64,000 nt of DNA from Alistipes muris (GTDB lineage: Bacteria; Bacteroidota; Bacteroidia; Bacteroidales; Rikenellaceae): NCBI RefSeq assembly GCF_943193205.1, contig NZ_CALPDD010000004.1, forward strand, positions 1 through 64,000. Reading direction: 5' to 3'. Shown here piece by piece: positions 53,734 through 62,135 of this stretch. A program made the position numbers and the translations under genes. Under the pieces are notes generated by a model. That model had not been told where the DNA came from and made no database searches. It saw nothing but the letters and a program-made list of their open reading frames with translations. Position 1 is the first letter of the stretch; every line of letters starts with the position of its first letter.

Positions 53734-53823
53734 CTACTTCTTCTTGTGACGATTCTTGCGAAGACGCTTCTTGCGCTTGTGGGTAGCCATCTTGTGACGC
53801 TTATGCTTCTTTCCGTTTGGCAT
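53734..53823 (-). CDS. Very small, highly basic 29-residue protein
   Basis: An uninterrupted frame of 30 codons encodes MPNGKKHKRHKMATHKRK and then KRLRKNRHKKK, with Lys 11, Arg 5 and His 4 of 29 residues; there is no membrane segment. It is 36 bases downstream of HU and ends before the terminator at 53675-53714. The Lys/Arg/His spacing resembles ribosome-associated tiny proteins of the AURKAIP1/COX24 (mS38-like) type and bTHX. It is not recognisable with certainty; a role on the ribosome or nucleic acid is inference. It was not listed because of its size. Confidence 0.7.
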   Translation of the reverse strand: MPNGKKHKRHKMATHKRKKRLRKNRHKKK

Positions 53824-53859
53824 AGTTTGAAATATTTAGAGGTTCTTGATTCGACGAAG

Positions 53860-54132
53860 CTATTTAACCTTGGCAGCGAAACTCTTGGCCGGCTTGAAAG
53901 CGGGAATGTTGTGCGCGGGAATGGTGATGGTGGTGTTCTTGGAGATATTACGGGCCACCTTCTTGGCGCGCTTCTTCACGATGAAACTGCCGAAGCCGCG
54001 AAGATAGACGTTGTTCTTATGGGTCAACGACGTCTTGATGCTCTCCATGAAAGCCTCGACGATAGCCTGCACCTGCACCTTTTCGGCACCGGTATTCCTG
54101 GCGATTTCGCTCACGATGTCTGCTTTTGTCAT
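53860..54132 (-). CDS. HU-family histone-like DNA-binding protein
   Basis: 90-residue nucleoid protein of the HU/IHF fold that bends DNA. It opens with MTKADIVSEIARNTGAE and has the arm region RNISKNTTITIPAHNIPAFKPAKSFAAKVK near 61-90, as in Bacteroidota HU; GFGSFIVKKRAKK near 46-58 is the usual core. It has a -7 box at 54182-54189. The small basic gene lies downstream on the same strand. Confidence 0.95.
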   Translation of the reverse strand: MTKADIVSEIARNTGAEKVQVQAIVEAFMESIKTSLTHKNNVYLRGFGSFIVKKRAKKVARNISKNTTITIPAHNIPAFKPAKSFAAKVK

Positions 54133-54181
54133 AATGGTTTATGATGTTAAAAATTAAGTTCTTCAAAGGGAATCCGGACCG

Positions 54182-54189
54182 CAAATATA
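54182..54189 (-). promoter_or_regulatory. Putative -7 box for HU
   Basis: The minus strand reads TATATTTG, fitting TAnnTTTG, 49 bases before the HU ATG. Confidence 0.55.
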
Positions 54190-54617
54190 CGCTTTATTTG
54201 CATAACCGCCAACAAACCGCCGAAAAAAAACGGACTTTTTGGAAGCAGCGTCCTACCTGCCACTGACACAAGCCGATAAACAAATATCGGGCAAAACTGC
54301 GGAAAACGAAGACAAAAAATGAAAAAAACGAAAAATTCATGGCCGAGGAATAGTGGCCAAGGAATAATCCGGACGGTTTCAGATTCTTAACTGCGCTACG
54401 CTTGTTTTCCTCCTCCTTGCATGACATAGCCTGCAAGCAGTCTCTGCGCATGCTGCGAGCGTCGGTTCGCTGACGCTCAGAAAGACATAGAGGAGCTCAG
54501 GATGACAGAATGACAAACCGGAGATTAGCGGCAGACATTCTTAATTCTTAATTCTTAATTCTGAATTCTGAATTGCCCAATAATTCCCCGCTTTTTGCGT
54601 TTAGGAGTAAAAAACAC

Positions 54618-54625
54618 TAATTTTG
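54618..54625 (+). promoter_or_regulatory. Putative -7 box for porX-tsaE
   Basis: TAATTTTG fits TAnnTTTG, 17 bases before the porX ATG. Confidence 0.5.
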
Positions 54626-54642
54626 CAAAACGAAACGACGCT

Positions 54643-56193
54643 ATGGTAAAGATACTCTGGGTCGACGATGAAGTCGAACTGCTCAAGCCCCATGTGCTGT
54701 TCCTGCGAGGGAAAGGCTACGAAGTGGAGACCTGCAACAACGGCTACGACGCCATCGACATGGCGGCGGAAGGCGCCTACGACCTGATCATCCTGGACGA
54801 AATGATGCCGGGAATGACGGGGCTGGAGACGCTTCCGAAAATCAAGGAGGTGCGCCCGACGACCCCGGTCATCATGGTGACCAAGAGCGAAGAAGAGAAC
54901 ATCATGGACAAGGCCGTGGGCTCGAAGATAGCCGACTACCTGATAAAACCCGTGAACCCCAACCAGGTACTGCTCTCGATCAAGAAACACGTCCACTCGC
55001 AGCAGCTCGTCACCGAACAGACCACGGCCGACTACCGCTCGGAATTCGGCCGCATCACCCAATCGCTTCAGATGGCCGACACCTTTGCGGACTGGTGCTC
55101 GCTCTACCGACGGCTCACGTCGTGGGAAATCGAACTGGAAGATTCGACCGACCGCAGCATCAAAGAAGTGCTGACCTACCAAAAGGGCGAAGCCAACCAG
55201 GCGTTCTCGAAATTCGTGCGCCGCAACTACTACGACTGGATCAACAAACGCACGGACGACAGCCCGGTGATGTCGCACACGCTGATGCGCTCGAAGATTT
55301 TCCCGGTGGCCGACGAAAACGCGAAGACGACCCTGCTGCTCATCGACAACTTCCGCTACGACCAATGGCGGGCCATCTCGTCGCTGCTGAGGGGCTACTA
55401 CGACGTGGCGACGGAAGACTTCTACTGCGCGATTCTGCCGACGGCGACGCAATATGCCCGCAACGCCATTTTTGCAGGTCTGATGCCGCTGGCCATCGAC
55501 CGTCTGATGCCGGACAAATGGCTCAACGACAACGAGGAGGGCGGCAAGAACCAATACGAAGAAGAATTCCTGCGCCGGCTGATGGCCCAGAACGGCAAGC
55601 AATGGAAATTCTCGTTCGACAAACTGGTGCGGCCCGAACAAGGACGGCGCCTGGTGGACAACATCCAAAAAGTCTACGACGCCGACTTCTCGGTAATCGT
55701 CTACAACTTCCTGGACATCCTTTCGCATGCGCGGACCGAGACGGACATCATCCGCGAACTGACCGAAGACGAAGCGGCGTTCCGCTCGCTGACCCGCTCG
55801 TGGTTCGAGCACTCGGACCTCTACACCATCCTGCGGCTGCTCTCGGAGAAAGGCCACACGGTCATCATCACCTCGGACCACGGAACCATCCGTGTGGACA
55901 ACCCGGTGAAGGTGACGGGCGACCGCGAAACCTCGGCGAACCTGCGCTACAAGACGGGCCGCAACCTTTCGTACAACTCGCGCGAAGTCTACGAAGTACA
56001 CCGCCCGGAAGACATCCAGCTGCCCTCGGGCAACCTGACGTCGAGCTACATATTCGCCTACAACACCGACTTCCTGATTTACAACAACGACGCCAACCGC
56101 CACATCCGCTACTACCGCAACACGTTCCAACACGGCGGAATCTCGATGGAAGAGATGCTGGTACCTTATTTAATACTTAAACCCAAACGATGA
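54643..56193 (+). CDS. porX: PorX-type response regulator with PglZ phosphodiesterase domain
   Basis: Predicted 516-residue signalling protein. Residues 1-120 are a receiver domain with acidic pocket Asp8/Asp9, phospho-acceptor Asp52, Thr80 and Lys102. Residues about 160-516 are a PglZ (alkaline phosphatase-fold) domain with putative metal-site residues in LLIDNFRYDQWR, ILPTATQYAR, YNFLDILSHART and TSDHGT. In Porphyromonas PorX controls type 9 secretion genes through SigP, and its PglZ domain is a zinc-dependent phosphodiesterase. The cognate histidine kinase PorY is not in this window. The gene overlaps tsaE by four bases (ATGA). Confidence 0.93.
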   Translation: MVKILWVDDEVELLKPHVLFLRGKGYEVETCNNGYDAIDMAAEGAYDLIILDEMMPGMTGLETLPKIKEVRPTTPVIMVTKSEEENIMDKAVGSKIADYLIKPVNPNQVLLSIKKHVHSQQLVTEQTTADYRSEFGRITQSLQMADTFADWCSLYRRLTSWEIELEDSTDRSIKEVLTYQKGEANQAFSKFVRRNYYDWINKRTDDSPVMSHTLMRSKIFPVADENAKTTLLLIDNFRYDQWRAISSLLRGYYDVATEDFYCAILPTATQYARNAIFAGLMPLAIDRLMPDKWLNDNEEGGKNQYEEEFLRRLMAQNGKQWKFSFDKLVRPEQGRRLVDNIQKVYDADFSVIVYNFLDILSHARTETDIIRELTEDEAAFRSLTRSWFEHSDLYTILRLLSEKGHTVIITSDHGTIRVDNPVKVTGDRETSANLRYKTGRNLSYNSREVYEVHRPEDIQLPSGNLTSSYIFAYNTDFLIYNNDANRHIRYYRNTFQHGGISMEEMLVPYLILKPKR

Positions 56194-56606
56194 AGACCAT
56201 TCGTATCGCCTCGCAGGAAGAACTGCCCGAAGTGGCCGAAGCGATCGTCGGACTGCTGGGCCCCCGCACGGTGGTGGCGCTGCGCGGCGAAATGGGCGCG
56301 GGCAAGACGACCCTCATCCGCGAAATAGCGGCGCAGCTGGGCGCCGCGGACACGGTGACGAGCCCGACGTTCGCCATAGTGAACCAATACGAAGGCCGGG
56401 ACGGCCGCCGCATCTGCCATTTCGACTTCTACCGCATCGAAGATGTCCGCGAAGCCTACGACTTCGGCTACGAAGAATACTTCTACTCGGGCGACATCTG
56501 CTTGGTGGAATGGCCCGAAAAAATCGAACCCCTGCTGCCCGACGACACCGTCGAAGTACGCATAACGGTCGACAGCCCCACGGCCCGGACCTTTGAAATC
56601 GAATGA
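56190..56606 (+). CDS. tsaE: tRNA threonylcarbamoyladenosine biosynthesis ATPase TsaE
   Basis: ATPase that recycles the TsaBD complex in t6A synthesis. The 138-residue protein has Walker A GEMGAGKTT at 33-41, switch-like TSPTFAIVNQYEG near 56-68 and HFDFYRIED near 74-82. The start is coupled to porX. The stop is followed after seven bases by AT-rich repeat sequence. Confidence 0.95.
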   Translation: MKTIRIASQEELPEVAEAIVGLLGPRTVVALRGEMGAGKTTLIREIAAQLGAADTVTSPTFAIVNQYEGRDGRRICHFDFYRIEDVREAYDFGYEEYFYSGDICLVEWPEKIEPLLPDDTVEVRITVDSPTARTFEIE

Positions 56607-56612
56607 CGTTTC

Positions 56613-56643
56613 AAATTAAAAATCGAGAATGAAAAATTAAAAA
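56613..56643 (-). repeat. AT-rich repeat after tsaE (degenerate 31-mer)
   Basis: AAATTAAAAATCGAGAATGA then AAAATTAAAAATC resembles the 31-mer in inverse orientation. Confidence 0.5.
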
Positions 56644-56693
56644 TCGCCGTTCTGCGACAAACACGGGACTGCGGCTGCGAACTACTCCGAATT

Positions 56694-57104
56694 ATGCAAG
56701 AATACATCTCCAAACAACAACAGATTCTGCGCCCTGCGGAACAAATCTATGCGGCCATCAGCCGCTTCGACAACCTGACGCCGGCGCTGGCGGACCGGGT
56801 GGAAGAGTGGCAGGCCGACGAGGAACGCTGCTCGTTCAAGGCGAAAGGCTTCACCGTAAAACTCCGGATGGAAGAACGCGTGGAAGCCAAGCACGTGAAA
56901 ATCGTGGGCGACGAAGGGGGCGTACCGGTCGACTTTGCATTCTGGATTCAGCTGCACGAAGTATCGGCCGCAGACACGCGCCTGCGGATTGTCCTGCACG
57001 CCGAACTGAACATGATGATGAAGATGATGATAGGCAGCAAACTCCAAGGAGCCGTCGACCAGATAGCCGAGGGAATCGCCAAGGCGATGAACGGGCAGTT
57101 CTAA
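56694..57104 (+). CDS. SRPBCC (polyketide cyclase-like) family protein
   Basis: Predicted 136-residue helix-grip protein of unknown ligand. It opens with ISKQQQILRPAEQIYAAISR, matching the fold's first strand and helix, and ends in a long C-terminal helix (SKLQGAVDQIAEGIAKAMNG), as in SRPBCC hydrophobic-ligand proteins. No catalytic motif was seen. It is 87 bases after tsaE and probably separately transcribed or in the same unit. The stop codon overlaps the first base of an exact 31-mer AT repeat. Confidence 0.78.
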   Translation: MQEYISKQQQILRPAEQIYAAISRFDNLTPALADRVEEWQADEERCSFKAKGFTVKLRMEERVEAKHVKIVGDEGGVPVDFAFWIQLHEVSAADTRLRIVLHAELNMMMKMMIGSKLQGAVDQIAEGIAKAMNGQF

Positions 57105-57134
57105 ATTAAAAATGAAAAATTAAGAATTAAAAAT
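57104..57134 (-). repeat. AT-rich 31-mer repeat, copy 3 (inverted)
   Basis: Exact reverse complement of the 31-mer at 2303-2333 and 30257-30287. With the degenerate forward copy at 57205-57235 it flanks a GC-rich core of about 70 bases between two convergent genes. Confidence 0.8.
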
Positions 57135-57204
57135 CCTGTTCGGCGAAAAGAGGCGACGGGATACCATTCGCCAAACCCCGGCTTCCGGGCGGACCGAAGT
57201 TTCG

Positions 57205-57235
57205 ATTTTTAATTTTTCATTCTTAATTCTTCATT
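57205..57235 (+). repeat. AT-rich repeat overlapping the NUDIX gene stop
   Basis: ATTTTTAATTTTTCATTCTT then AATTCTTCATT, a variant of the 31-mer in forward orientation; its TTAATTCTTCAT supplies the last three codons and stop (Met-Lys-Asn-stop) of the minus-strand NUDIX gene. Confidence 0.6.
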
Positions 57236-57834
57236 GCGGCCAGCGCTTCCGCGACGCGGCGGATAGTAGGGAAGGCATCTTGCAGACGGGCGGCGAACGC
57301 GGCGGGCGAACACCAGGCGACCTGCTCGATTCCCTCCTCGGTCTGCGGAACCAAAGATGCGGCGGCGGAAGTGCGGAGCAGAAACCAATGGGTCCGCTTG
57401 AGCTCCCACCGCTCCGTCTTAGGGAACCAATAGGCGTGCCACGTTGCGCAGAGCGGCGCCACGACCTCGGCCCGGACGCCCGTCTCCTCCAGAATCTCGC
57501 GCGCGGCGCAAACTTCGGCCGATTCGCCCGGCTCGACATGCCCCTTGGGCAAGTCCCAACGGCCGTTGCGACGAATCATCAACCGCTCGCCCTGCGGATT
57601 CTCAACGACGCCGCCCGCAGCTTCGACCCCGACGAAATCTTGGGCGAAACGCGCGAAAGCGGCTTCGGGGTCGGGTGTCAGAACCGCCACGGAATTGTGC
57701 GTTCGGAGAAAATTCACTATCTTGTCACGGGTAATTTCGCCGCAATCGGCGGGCCGGAAGCAAAACGCCCCCTCGCGGGGAAGCTCCCGGGCGAAAACCA
57801 CCGACTTGTCGGCGAAGAAAACGGTAAGGTCCAT
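57223..57834 (-). CDS. NUDIX hydrolase with N-terminal extension
   Basis: Predicted 203-residue NUDIX-family pyrophosphohydrolase. The NUDIX box is complete: Gly98, Glu104, Arg112, Glu113, Glu116, Glu117 and Gly119 in order. The first ~70 residues (MDLTVFFADKSVVFARELPR onward) form a separate region with no family motif that I recognise, and look like a substrate or regulatory domain. The ATG at 57834 was chosen; further upstream in-frame sequence is poorly coding. A -7 box lies eight bases before the ATG. Confidence 0.88.
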   Translation of the reverse strand: MDLTVFFADKSVVFARELPREGAFCFRPADCGEITRDKIVNFLRTHNSVAVLTPDPEAAFARFAQDFVGVEAAGGVVENPQGERLMIRRNGRWDLPKGHVEPGESAEVCAAREILEETGVRAEVVAPLCATWHAYWFPKTERWELKRTHWFLLRTSAAASLVPQTEEGIEQVAWCSPAAFAARLQDAFPTIRRVAEALAAMKN

Positions 57835-57842
57835 AACGGACG

Positions 57843-57850
57843 CAAAGATA
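57843..57850 (-). promoter_or_regulatory. Putative -7 box for NUDIX gene
   Basis: The minus strand reads TATCTTTG (full consensus), eight bases before the ATG at 57834. Confidence 0.5.
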
Positions 57851-57927
57851 CGCAACGAAACTGTCATCTGCAACCCGGCATCCGGAGATGGCGAAGAATG
57901 ATGTATAACTACACAATGGGGCAGGGA

Positions 57928-57953
57928 AGATTCTTCGCTGCGCTCAGAATGAC
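57928..57953 (+). repeat. REP-like repeat
   Basis: AGATTCTTCGCTGCGCTCAG then AATGAC, one base different from 25241-25266. Confidence 0.85.
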
Positions 57954-58082
57954 AGAAAAGGGGCTCGTTCGGAATGGCAAGGGAGGGAGCTCGCCAGGAA
58001 CGGCAAGGGACTTTATACGAAATAACGGGAATCAAAGATGACGGGAACGGCCCGAAACAGATATTGGAAAACCTCAACCGAA

Positions 58083-60254
58083 ATGAAAAAAATCATCCTC
58101 CTTATGGCTATGGCAGCTGCGGGACTGAGCGGGTGCGACAGGCGGCCCGCACCGCTGAAAATCGACAACGCCCTGACGGCCGACGAAATCGCCGCCGGAC
58201 GGCTCACGCCCGAAGTGATGTGGAAGATGCGCCGCGCAGGCTCGTCGTCGCTTTCGCCCGACGGCACGCGGCTGCTCTACACGCTGACGGACTACAACAT
58301 GGCCGAAAACCGCGGCGTGACGACCGTGTGGACGGAAGAAATCGCCACGGGGAAATGCCGGCAGCTGACCGACGGCACATCGAACAGCGCGGCGCCGCAA
58401 TGGTCGGCCGACGGGCAGTCGGTATGGTTCCTCTCGGATCGCAGCGGCTCGATGCAGGTATGGCGGATGGCGGCCGACGGGACGCACGCGCGGCAGATTA
58501 CGGGCGCAGGCGACGGCGAGGGAATCCCCGACGTGGAGGGATTCGGCGTGGCGCCCGACGAAAAACACATCTGGTGGGTGCAGACCGTCCATGTGGCGGC
58601 ACGCAAATCGTCGGACGTCCACAACGACCTGCCCGAATCGAAAGCCCGCATCTACGACGATCTGATGGTCCGCCACTGGGACTACTGGGATGAGGGCGAC
58701 TACCGCCACATCTTCGTAGCCGAACTGGGCGACGGCCTGGTGACGGGCGGCAAGGACATCATCGGCGCCGAAGCGGCGTGGGACGCTCCGCTGGCCCCCT
58801 ATTTCGACATGGCCGAGATAGCGTGGAACCCCCAGGGCACCAAACTGGCCTACACATGCAAACCGCTGACGGGCACCGCATACGCCGTCTCGACGGATTC
58901 GGACATATTCGTGTACGACGTGGCGACAGGCGCGACCAAAAACATCTGCAAACCGCGGACGGCCCCCAAAGGCGAATGCGCGGGCGAAGCAGGCGAGGTG
59001 CGCGACCTGCCGGACGAAATGCCGGGCTACGACAAATATCCGGTCTGGTCGCCCGACGGAGAGAAGATAGCGTTCCGCTCGATGCGCCGTGCGGGCAACG
59101 AATCGGACAAGGAACGCCTGCTGGTCTATGACTGCACGACGGGCGCGACGGAAGACCTGACGGAAGATTTCGACTACAACGCGATGAACGTAGTGTGGGA
59201 CGGCAACGGCGAACTCTACTTCATAGCTCCCATCGAAGCCACGCACCAACTCTGCCGGACAGCGCTGACCGACGGCGAGGCCGAAGTGCTGACGCGCGGC
59301 GACCACGACATCAACGCCTTCACGATGGCAGGCGGCCGCATCGTGGCGGAAGTGTGCACGATTTCGATGGCGACCGAATTCTACGAAATAAACCCGGCCG
59401 ACGGCGCGATGAAACGCATATCGGAAATCAACCGCCCGGTCTACGACGCGGTGAAGATGGGCGAAGTGCAAAAACGCTGGGTCCGCACCACCGACGGCAA
59501 ACAAATGCTGACGTGGGTGATTCTGCCGCCCGACTTCGACGCGACGAAGAAATACCCGGTGCTGCTCTACTGCCAGGGCGGCCCGCAGAGCGTGGTGTCG
59601 CAGTTCTGGAGCTACCGCTGGAACTTCCAGCTGATGGCGGCCCAAGGCTACGTGGTGGTGGCGCCCAACCGCCGCGGCCTGCCCTCGTTCGGGCAGGAGT
59701 GGCTCGACCAGATTTCGGGCGACTACTCGGGCCAAAACATCCGCGACTACCTGTCGGCCATCGACGACGTGGCGCGCGAACCGTGGGCCGATGCGGACCG
59801 AATGGGCTGTGTGGGCGCGTCGTACGGCGGCTACTCGGTCTACTACCTGGCGGGCTGCCACGAAAAGAGGTTCAAGGCGTTCATCGCCCACTGCGGCATC
59901 TACGACTTCGACTCGATGTACGGCGAGACGGAGGAACTATGGTTCGTGAACAACGACTACGGAGGCCCCTACTGGGACCCGAAAAACGCGACGGCGCAAC
60001 GCTCCTACGCCAATTCGCCCCACAAATCGGCGGCCAAGTGGGACACGCCGATACTTATCGTCACGGGCGAAAAGGACTACCGCATCCCCTACACCCAATC
60101 GCTGGAAGCATTCACGGCGGCGCGCGTACGCGGCATTCCGGCGCGGCTGGTGGAATTCGAGGACGAAGCGCACCAGGTGTTCAAACCGCAGAACTCGCTG
60201 GTGTGGAACCGCGAATTCTTCGGCTGGCTGGACAAGTATGTGAAACAAGAATAA
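58083..60254 (+). CDS. S9-family (DPP IV / prolyl oligopeptidase-like) peptidase, lipoprotein
   Basis: Predicted 723-residue serine exopeptidase. The N terminus ends in GLSGC (Cys18), a lipobox, so it is envelope-anchored. A beta-propeller domain (about 60-480, with SPDGTRLLYTL- and WSPDGEKIAF-type repeats) precedes the alpha/beta-hydrolase domain with Ser580 in GASYGGYS, Asp665 in TGEKDYR and His697 in EAHQVF. DPP IV-type enzymes remove X-Pro dipeptides; without the DPP IV Glu-Glu motif clearly seen, acylaminoacyl peptidase or related S9 activity is also possible. The ATG at 58083 was chosen over an in-frame upstream codon because it restores a normal signal sequence. Confidence 0.9.
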   Translation: MKKIILLMAMAAAGLSGCDRRPAPLKIDNALTADEIAAGRLTPEVMWKMRRAGSSSLSPDGTRLLYTLTDYNMAENRGVTTVWTEEIATGKCRQLTDGTSNSAAPQWSADGQSVWFLSDRSGSMQVWRMAADGTHARQITGAGDGEGIPDVEGFGVAPDEKHIWWVQTVHVAARKSSDVHNDLPESKARIYDDLMVRHWDYWDEGDYRHIFVAELGDGLVTGGKDIIGAEAAWDAPLAPYFDMAEIAWNPQGTKLAYTCKPLTGTAYAVSTDSDIFVYDVATGATKNICKPRTAPKGECAGEAGEVRDLPDEMPGYDKYPVWSPDGEKIAFRSMRRAGNESDKERLLVYDCTTGATEDLTEDFDYNAMNVVWDGNGELYFIAPIEATHQLCRTALTDGEAEVLTRGDHDINAFTMAGGRIVAEVCTISMATEFYEINPADGAMKRISEINRPVYDAVKMGEVQKRWVRTTDGKQMLTWVILPPDFDATKKYPVLLYCQGGPQSVVSQFWSYRWNFQLMAAQGYVVVAPNRRGLPSFGQEWLDQISGDYSGQNIRDYLSAIDDVAREPWADADRMGCVGASYGGYSVYYLAGCHEKRFKAFIAHCGIYDFDSMYGETEELWFVNNDYGGPYWDPKNATAQRSYANSPHKSAAKWDTPILIVTGEKDYRIPYTQSLEAFTAARVRGIPARLVEFEDEAHQVFKPQNSLVWNREFFGWLDKYVKQE

Positions 60255-60261
60255 GACAGCG

Positions 60262-60292
60262 GGAAGCGGCGGGGAAACCTGCCGCTTTCTTC
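60262..60292 (+). terminator. Terminator after the S9 peptidase gene
   Basis: AAGCGGC / GCCGCTT stem with a 10-base loop and a T-rich flank (TTCTTCTTGG). Confidence 0.65.
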
Positions 60293-60376
60293 TTGGTGTT
60301 TGCCCCGAAAACCGGGATTTCATGATGAAAATCACGGATTTCGTTGAAAATATTTCTTTTCGGAGGATTTGTTACG

Positions 60377-60384
60377 TATTTTTG
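60377..60384 (+). promoter_or_regulatory. Putative -7 box for the fimbrillin locus
   Basis: TATTTTTG fits TAnnTTTG, 22 bases before the fimbrillin ATG. Confidence 0.5.
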
Positions 60385-60406
60385 CCGTGTCTTCAAAGAG
60401 GAATAT

Positions 60407-62134
60407 ATGAGGATTATCAAACAGTTAGCCATCCTGCCGACGCTCGCGGCCCTCGCGGCGGCGGCCGTTTCGTGCCACGACGGCGCCGACTGGCTGACGC
60501 CCGATACCGGACGCCGGATCGAAGTTTCGATCAACGCCCCCTCCACCCGCACGGCGCTGTGCGAAGACGGACTGACGGCCCGCTGGATACGCGGCGACCG
60601 GATCGCCCTGTGGGCCTATGCCGGCGGGACGGCCGCGTTCGCCAACGTCCCGTTCACGCTGTGGTACCCGCGCGAAGACCCCGAACAGGGACTTTTCACG
60701 GGCGAAATCGACGGCATGAACGCCGGGACCTACGACTACTATGCCTCCTACCCCACACCCGAAGCGGCCGAAGGAACGAAAGTGAGCTACACGATTCCGA
60801 CCGTGCAGGACGGCACGTGGAACGGCGACTTGGACATCATGCTTGCGGCGACGCAGGGTGCCGAACTCAAAGAGGAGATACTCAACGAAATAACCCTGCG
60901 GTTCCACCACAAGGTCCACGCGCTGAAGATAACCATCCCCGAGGGGCGCAACCTGCTGGGACGGCCCATCGAGAAACTCCGCATCGAATTCCCGCAGCCC
61001 GTCGCGGGCCGCATGACGTGGGACCTCGCGCACCCCGAAGCGGCCCCCGAGACGGCGGCGACGGCCCGAGCCGTGACGCTCGACTTCGCGACGCCCGTCG
61101 ACGAGGGCGACACGTTCTGGGTCTTCATCGCCCCGGCCGACCTGACGGGCGGACAAGTGCGCTTCACGGCGACCGACGGCATGGAATACTCTTGGCCGCT
61201 GTCGGCGTGGAACTTCCGCGACTGCGCCGCGGGCCGCATGACGCCGGTGAGACTGACCATCGACCAACCGCGGCCGCAACAGGATTTCCGCATCACGGTA
61301 GACCCGGCGCATCTGGGCGAACCGGTGACCGAGATCGACTCGCTGACGATGCCCGCGGGCTATGAATTCCCGACCCTCGAACTGAGCGCCACGACCCGGA
61401 CCATCACGCCGAACGGCGACGGGACCTTCTCAACCCGCATATTCAGCGACCAGGCAAATGCCCTGGGCGCCGGAATGCAGGTGGCCATAGGCGTCGGCTC
61501 GGAAAACACCGCAGGCGTCTACGGCCGGAAATGCGAAGTGACGAACGCCACGGCCGAGGGCTGTACGGTCATGGCCCCCTATCTGTTCTTCGAGGATTTC
61601 TCGGACGCCACGGGCAACGACGCCCATGCGGACGAAAACGGTGCGAACGCCTACGAAATGGCCGAAGCGGGACTGCCGGGCTGGACCGGCAGCCGCTGGA
61701 AAACCGACCAGCAATCACTGGAATTCCGCAGCTATCAGGGCAACAGCAACTTGGTCGGATGGCAGGACAACAAATACGGCCGCGTCGATACGCCGTCGAT
61801 GCCCCTACGAAGCGGCAAGACCGTAACGCTTTCCGTCTCCTACGACATCGGAGCGACGAGCAATTCGCAATGCACGTTCGGCACGACGACCCAGAGCGGC
61901 CCGATAGGGGGCGGATACGGCCATGACAACAGGACGCTGCCGGACAACACCGTCGAAACGTTCAAACCGGACGCTTCGGGCTCGCCGACGAACATGCCTA
62001 CGCACAAGAACCATACGATTCCGAATTGCCCACCGGAAACCCGTTTGACATGGTGCGGAGAGTACTCTGCATCAGGAATACGGAAAAACGCCTATTTCTA
62101 CATGGACAACATCCGTGTAACGATCGCCCACTAA
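60407..62134 (+). CDS. Fimbrillin-family lipoprotein with C-terminal jelly-roll-like domain
   Basis: Predicted 575-residue surface protein. A lipobox (AAVSC, Cys23) follows the signal segment. Residues about 35-300 resemble a Mfa-like fimbrillin/pilin domain (RIEVSINAPSTRTALCEDGL, LWAYAGGTAAFANVPFTLWY, TGEIDGMNAGTYDYYASYPT). The remainder carries a second domain from about 400, FFEDFSDATGND, SLEFRSYQGNSNLVGWQDN, KYGRVDTPSMPLRSGKTVTL and ending NAYFYMDNIRVTIAH, typical of jelly-roll adhesin or carbohydrate-binding modules. A pilus tip or shaft protein of the type V pilus class is likely. Downstream genes start one base after its stop. Confidence 0.75.
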   Translation: MRIIKQLAILPTLAALAAAAVSCHDGADWLTPDTGRRIEVSINAPSTRTALCEDGLTARWIRGDRIALWAYAGGTAAFANVPFTLWYPREDPEQGLFTGEIDGMNAGTYDYYASYPTPEAAEGTKVSYTIPTVQDGTWNGDLDIMLAATQGAELKEEILNEITLRFHHKVHALKITIPEGRNLLGRPIEKLRIEFPQPVAGRMTWDLAHPEAAPETAATARAVTLDFATPVDEGDTFWVFIAPADLTGGQVRFTATDGMEYSWPLSAWNFRDCAAGRMTPVRLTIDQPRPQQDFRITVDPAHLGEPVTEIDSLTMPAGYEFPTLELSATTRTITPNGDGTFSTRIFSDQANALGAGMQVAIGVGSENTAGVYGRKCEVTNATAEGCTVMAPYLFFEDFSDATGNDAHADENGANAYEMAEAGLPGWTGSRWKTDQQSLEFRSYQGNSNLVGWQDNKYGRVDTPSMPLRSGKTVTLSVSYDIGATSNSQCTFGTTTQSGPIGGGYGHDNRTLPDNTVETFKPDASGSPTNMPTHKNHTIPNCPPETRLTWCGEYSASGIRKNAYFYMDNIRVTIAH

Positions 62135-62135
62135 G

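Larger units (their letters stand above)
54133..54642. other. 510-bp intergenic region between HU and porX
   Basis: It holds the HU promoter box, a degenerate REP-like stretch (about 54471-54516), tandem TTCTTAATTCTTAATTC-type repeats at 54540-54575 and the porX box. An 85-codon frame here was judged spurious. Confidence 0.7.

Noticed and set aside
54194..54451. 85-codon open frame between HU and porX
   Set aside because: Aromatic and cysteine-rich random composition, no start context, overlaps the HU promoter region.
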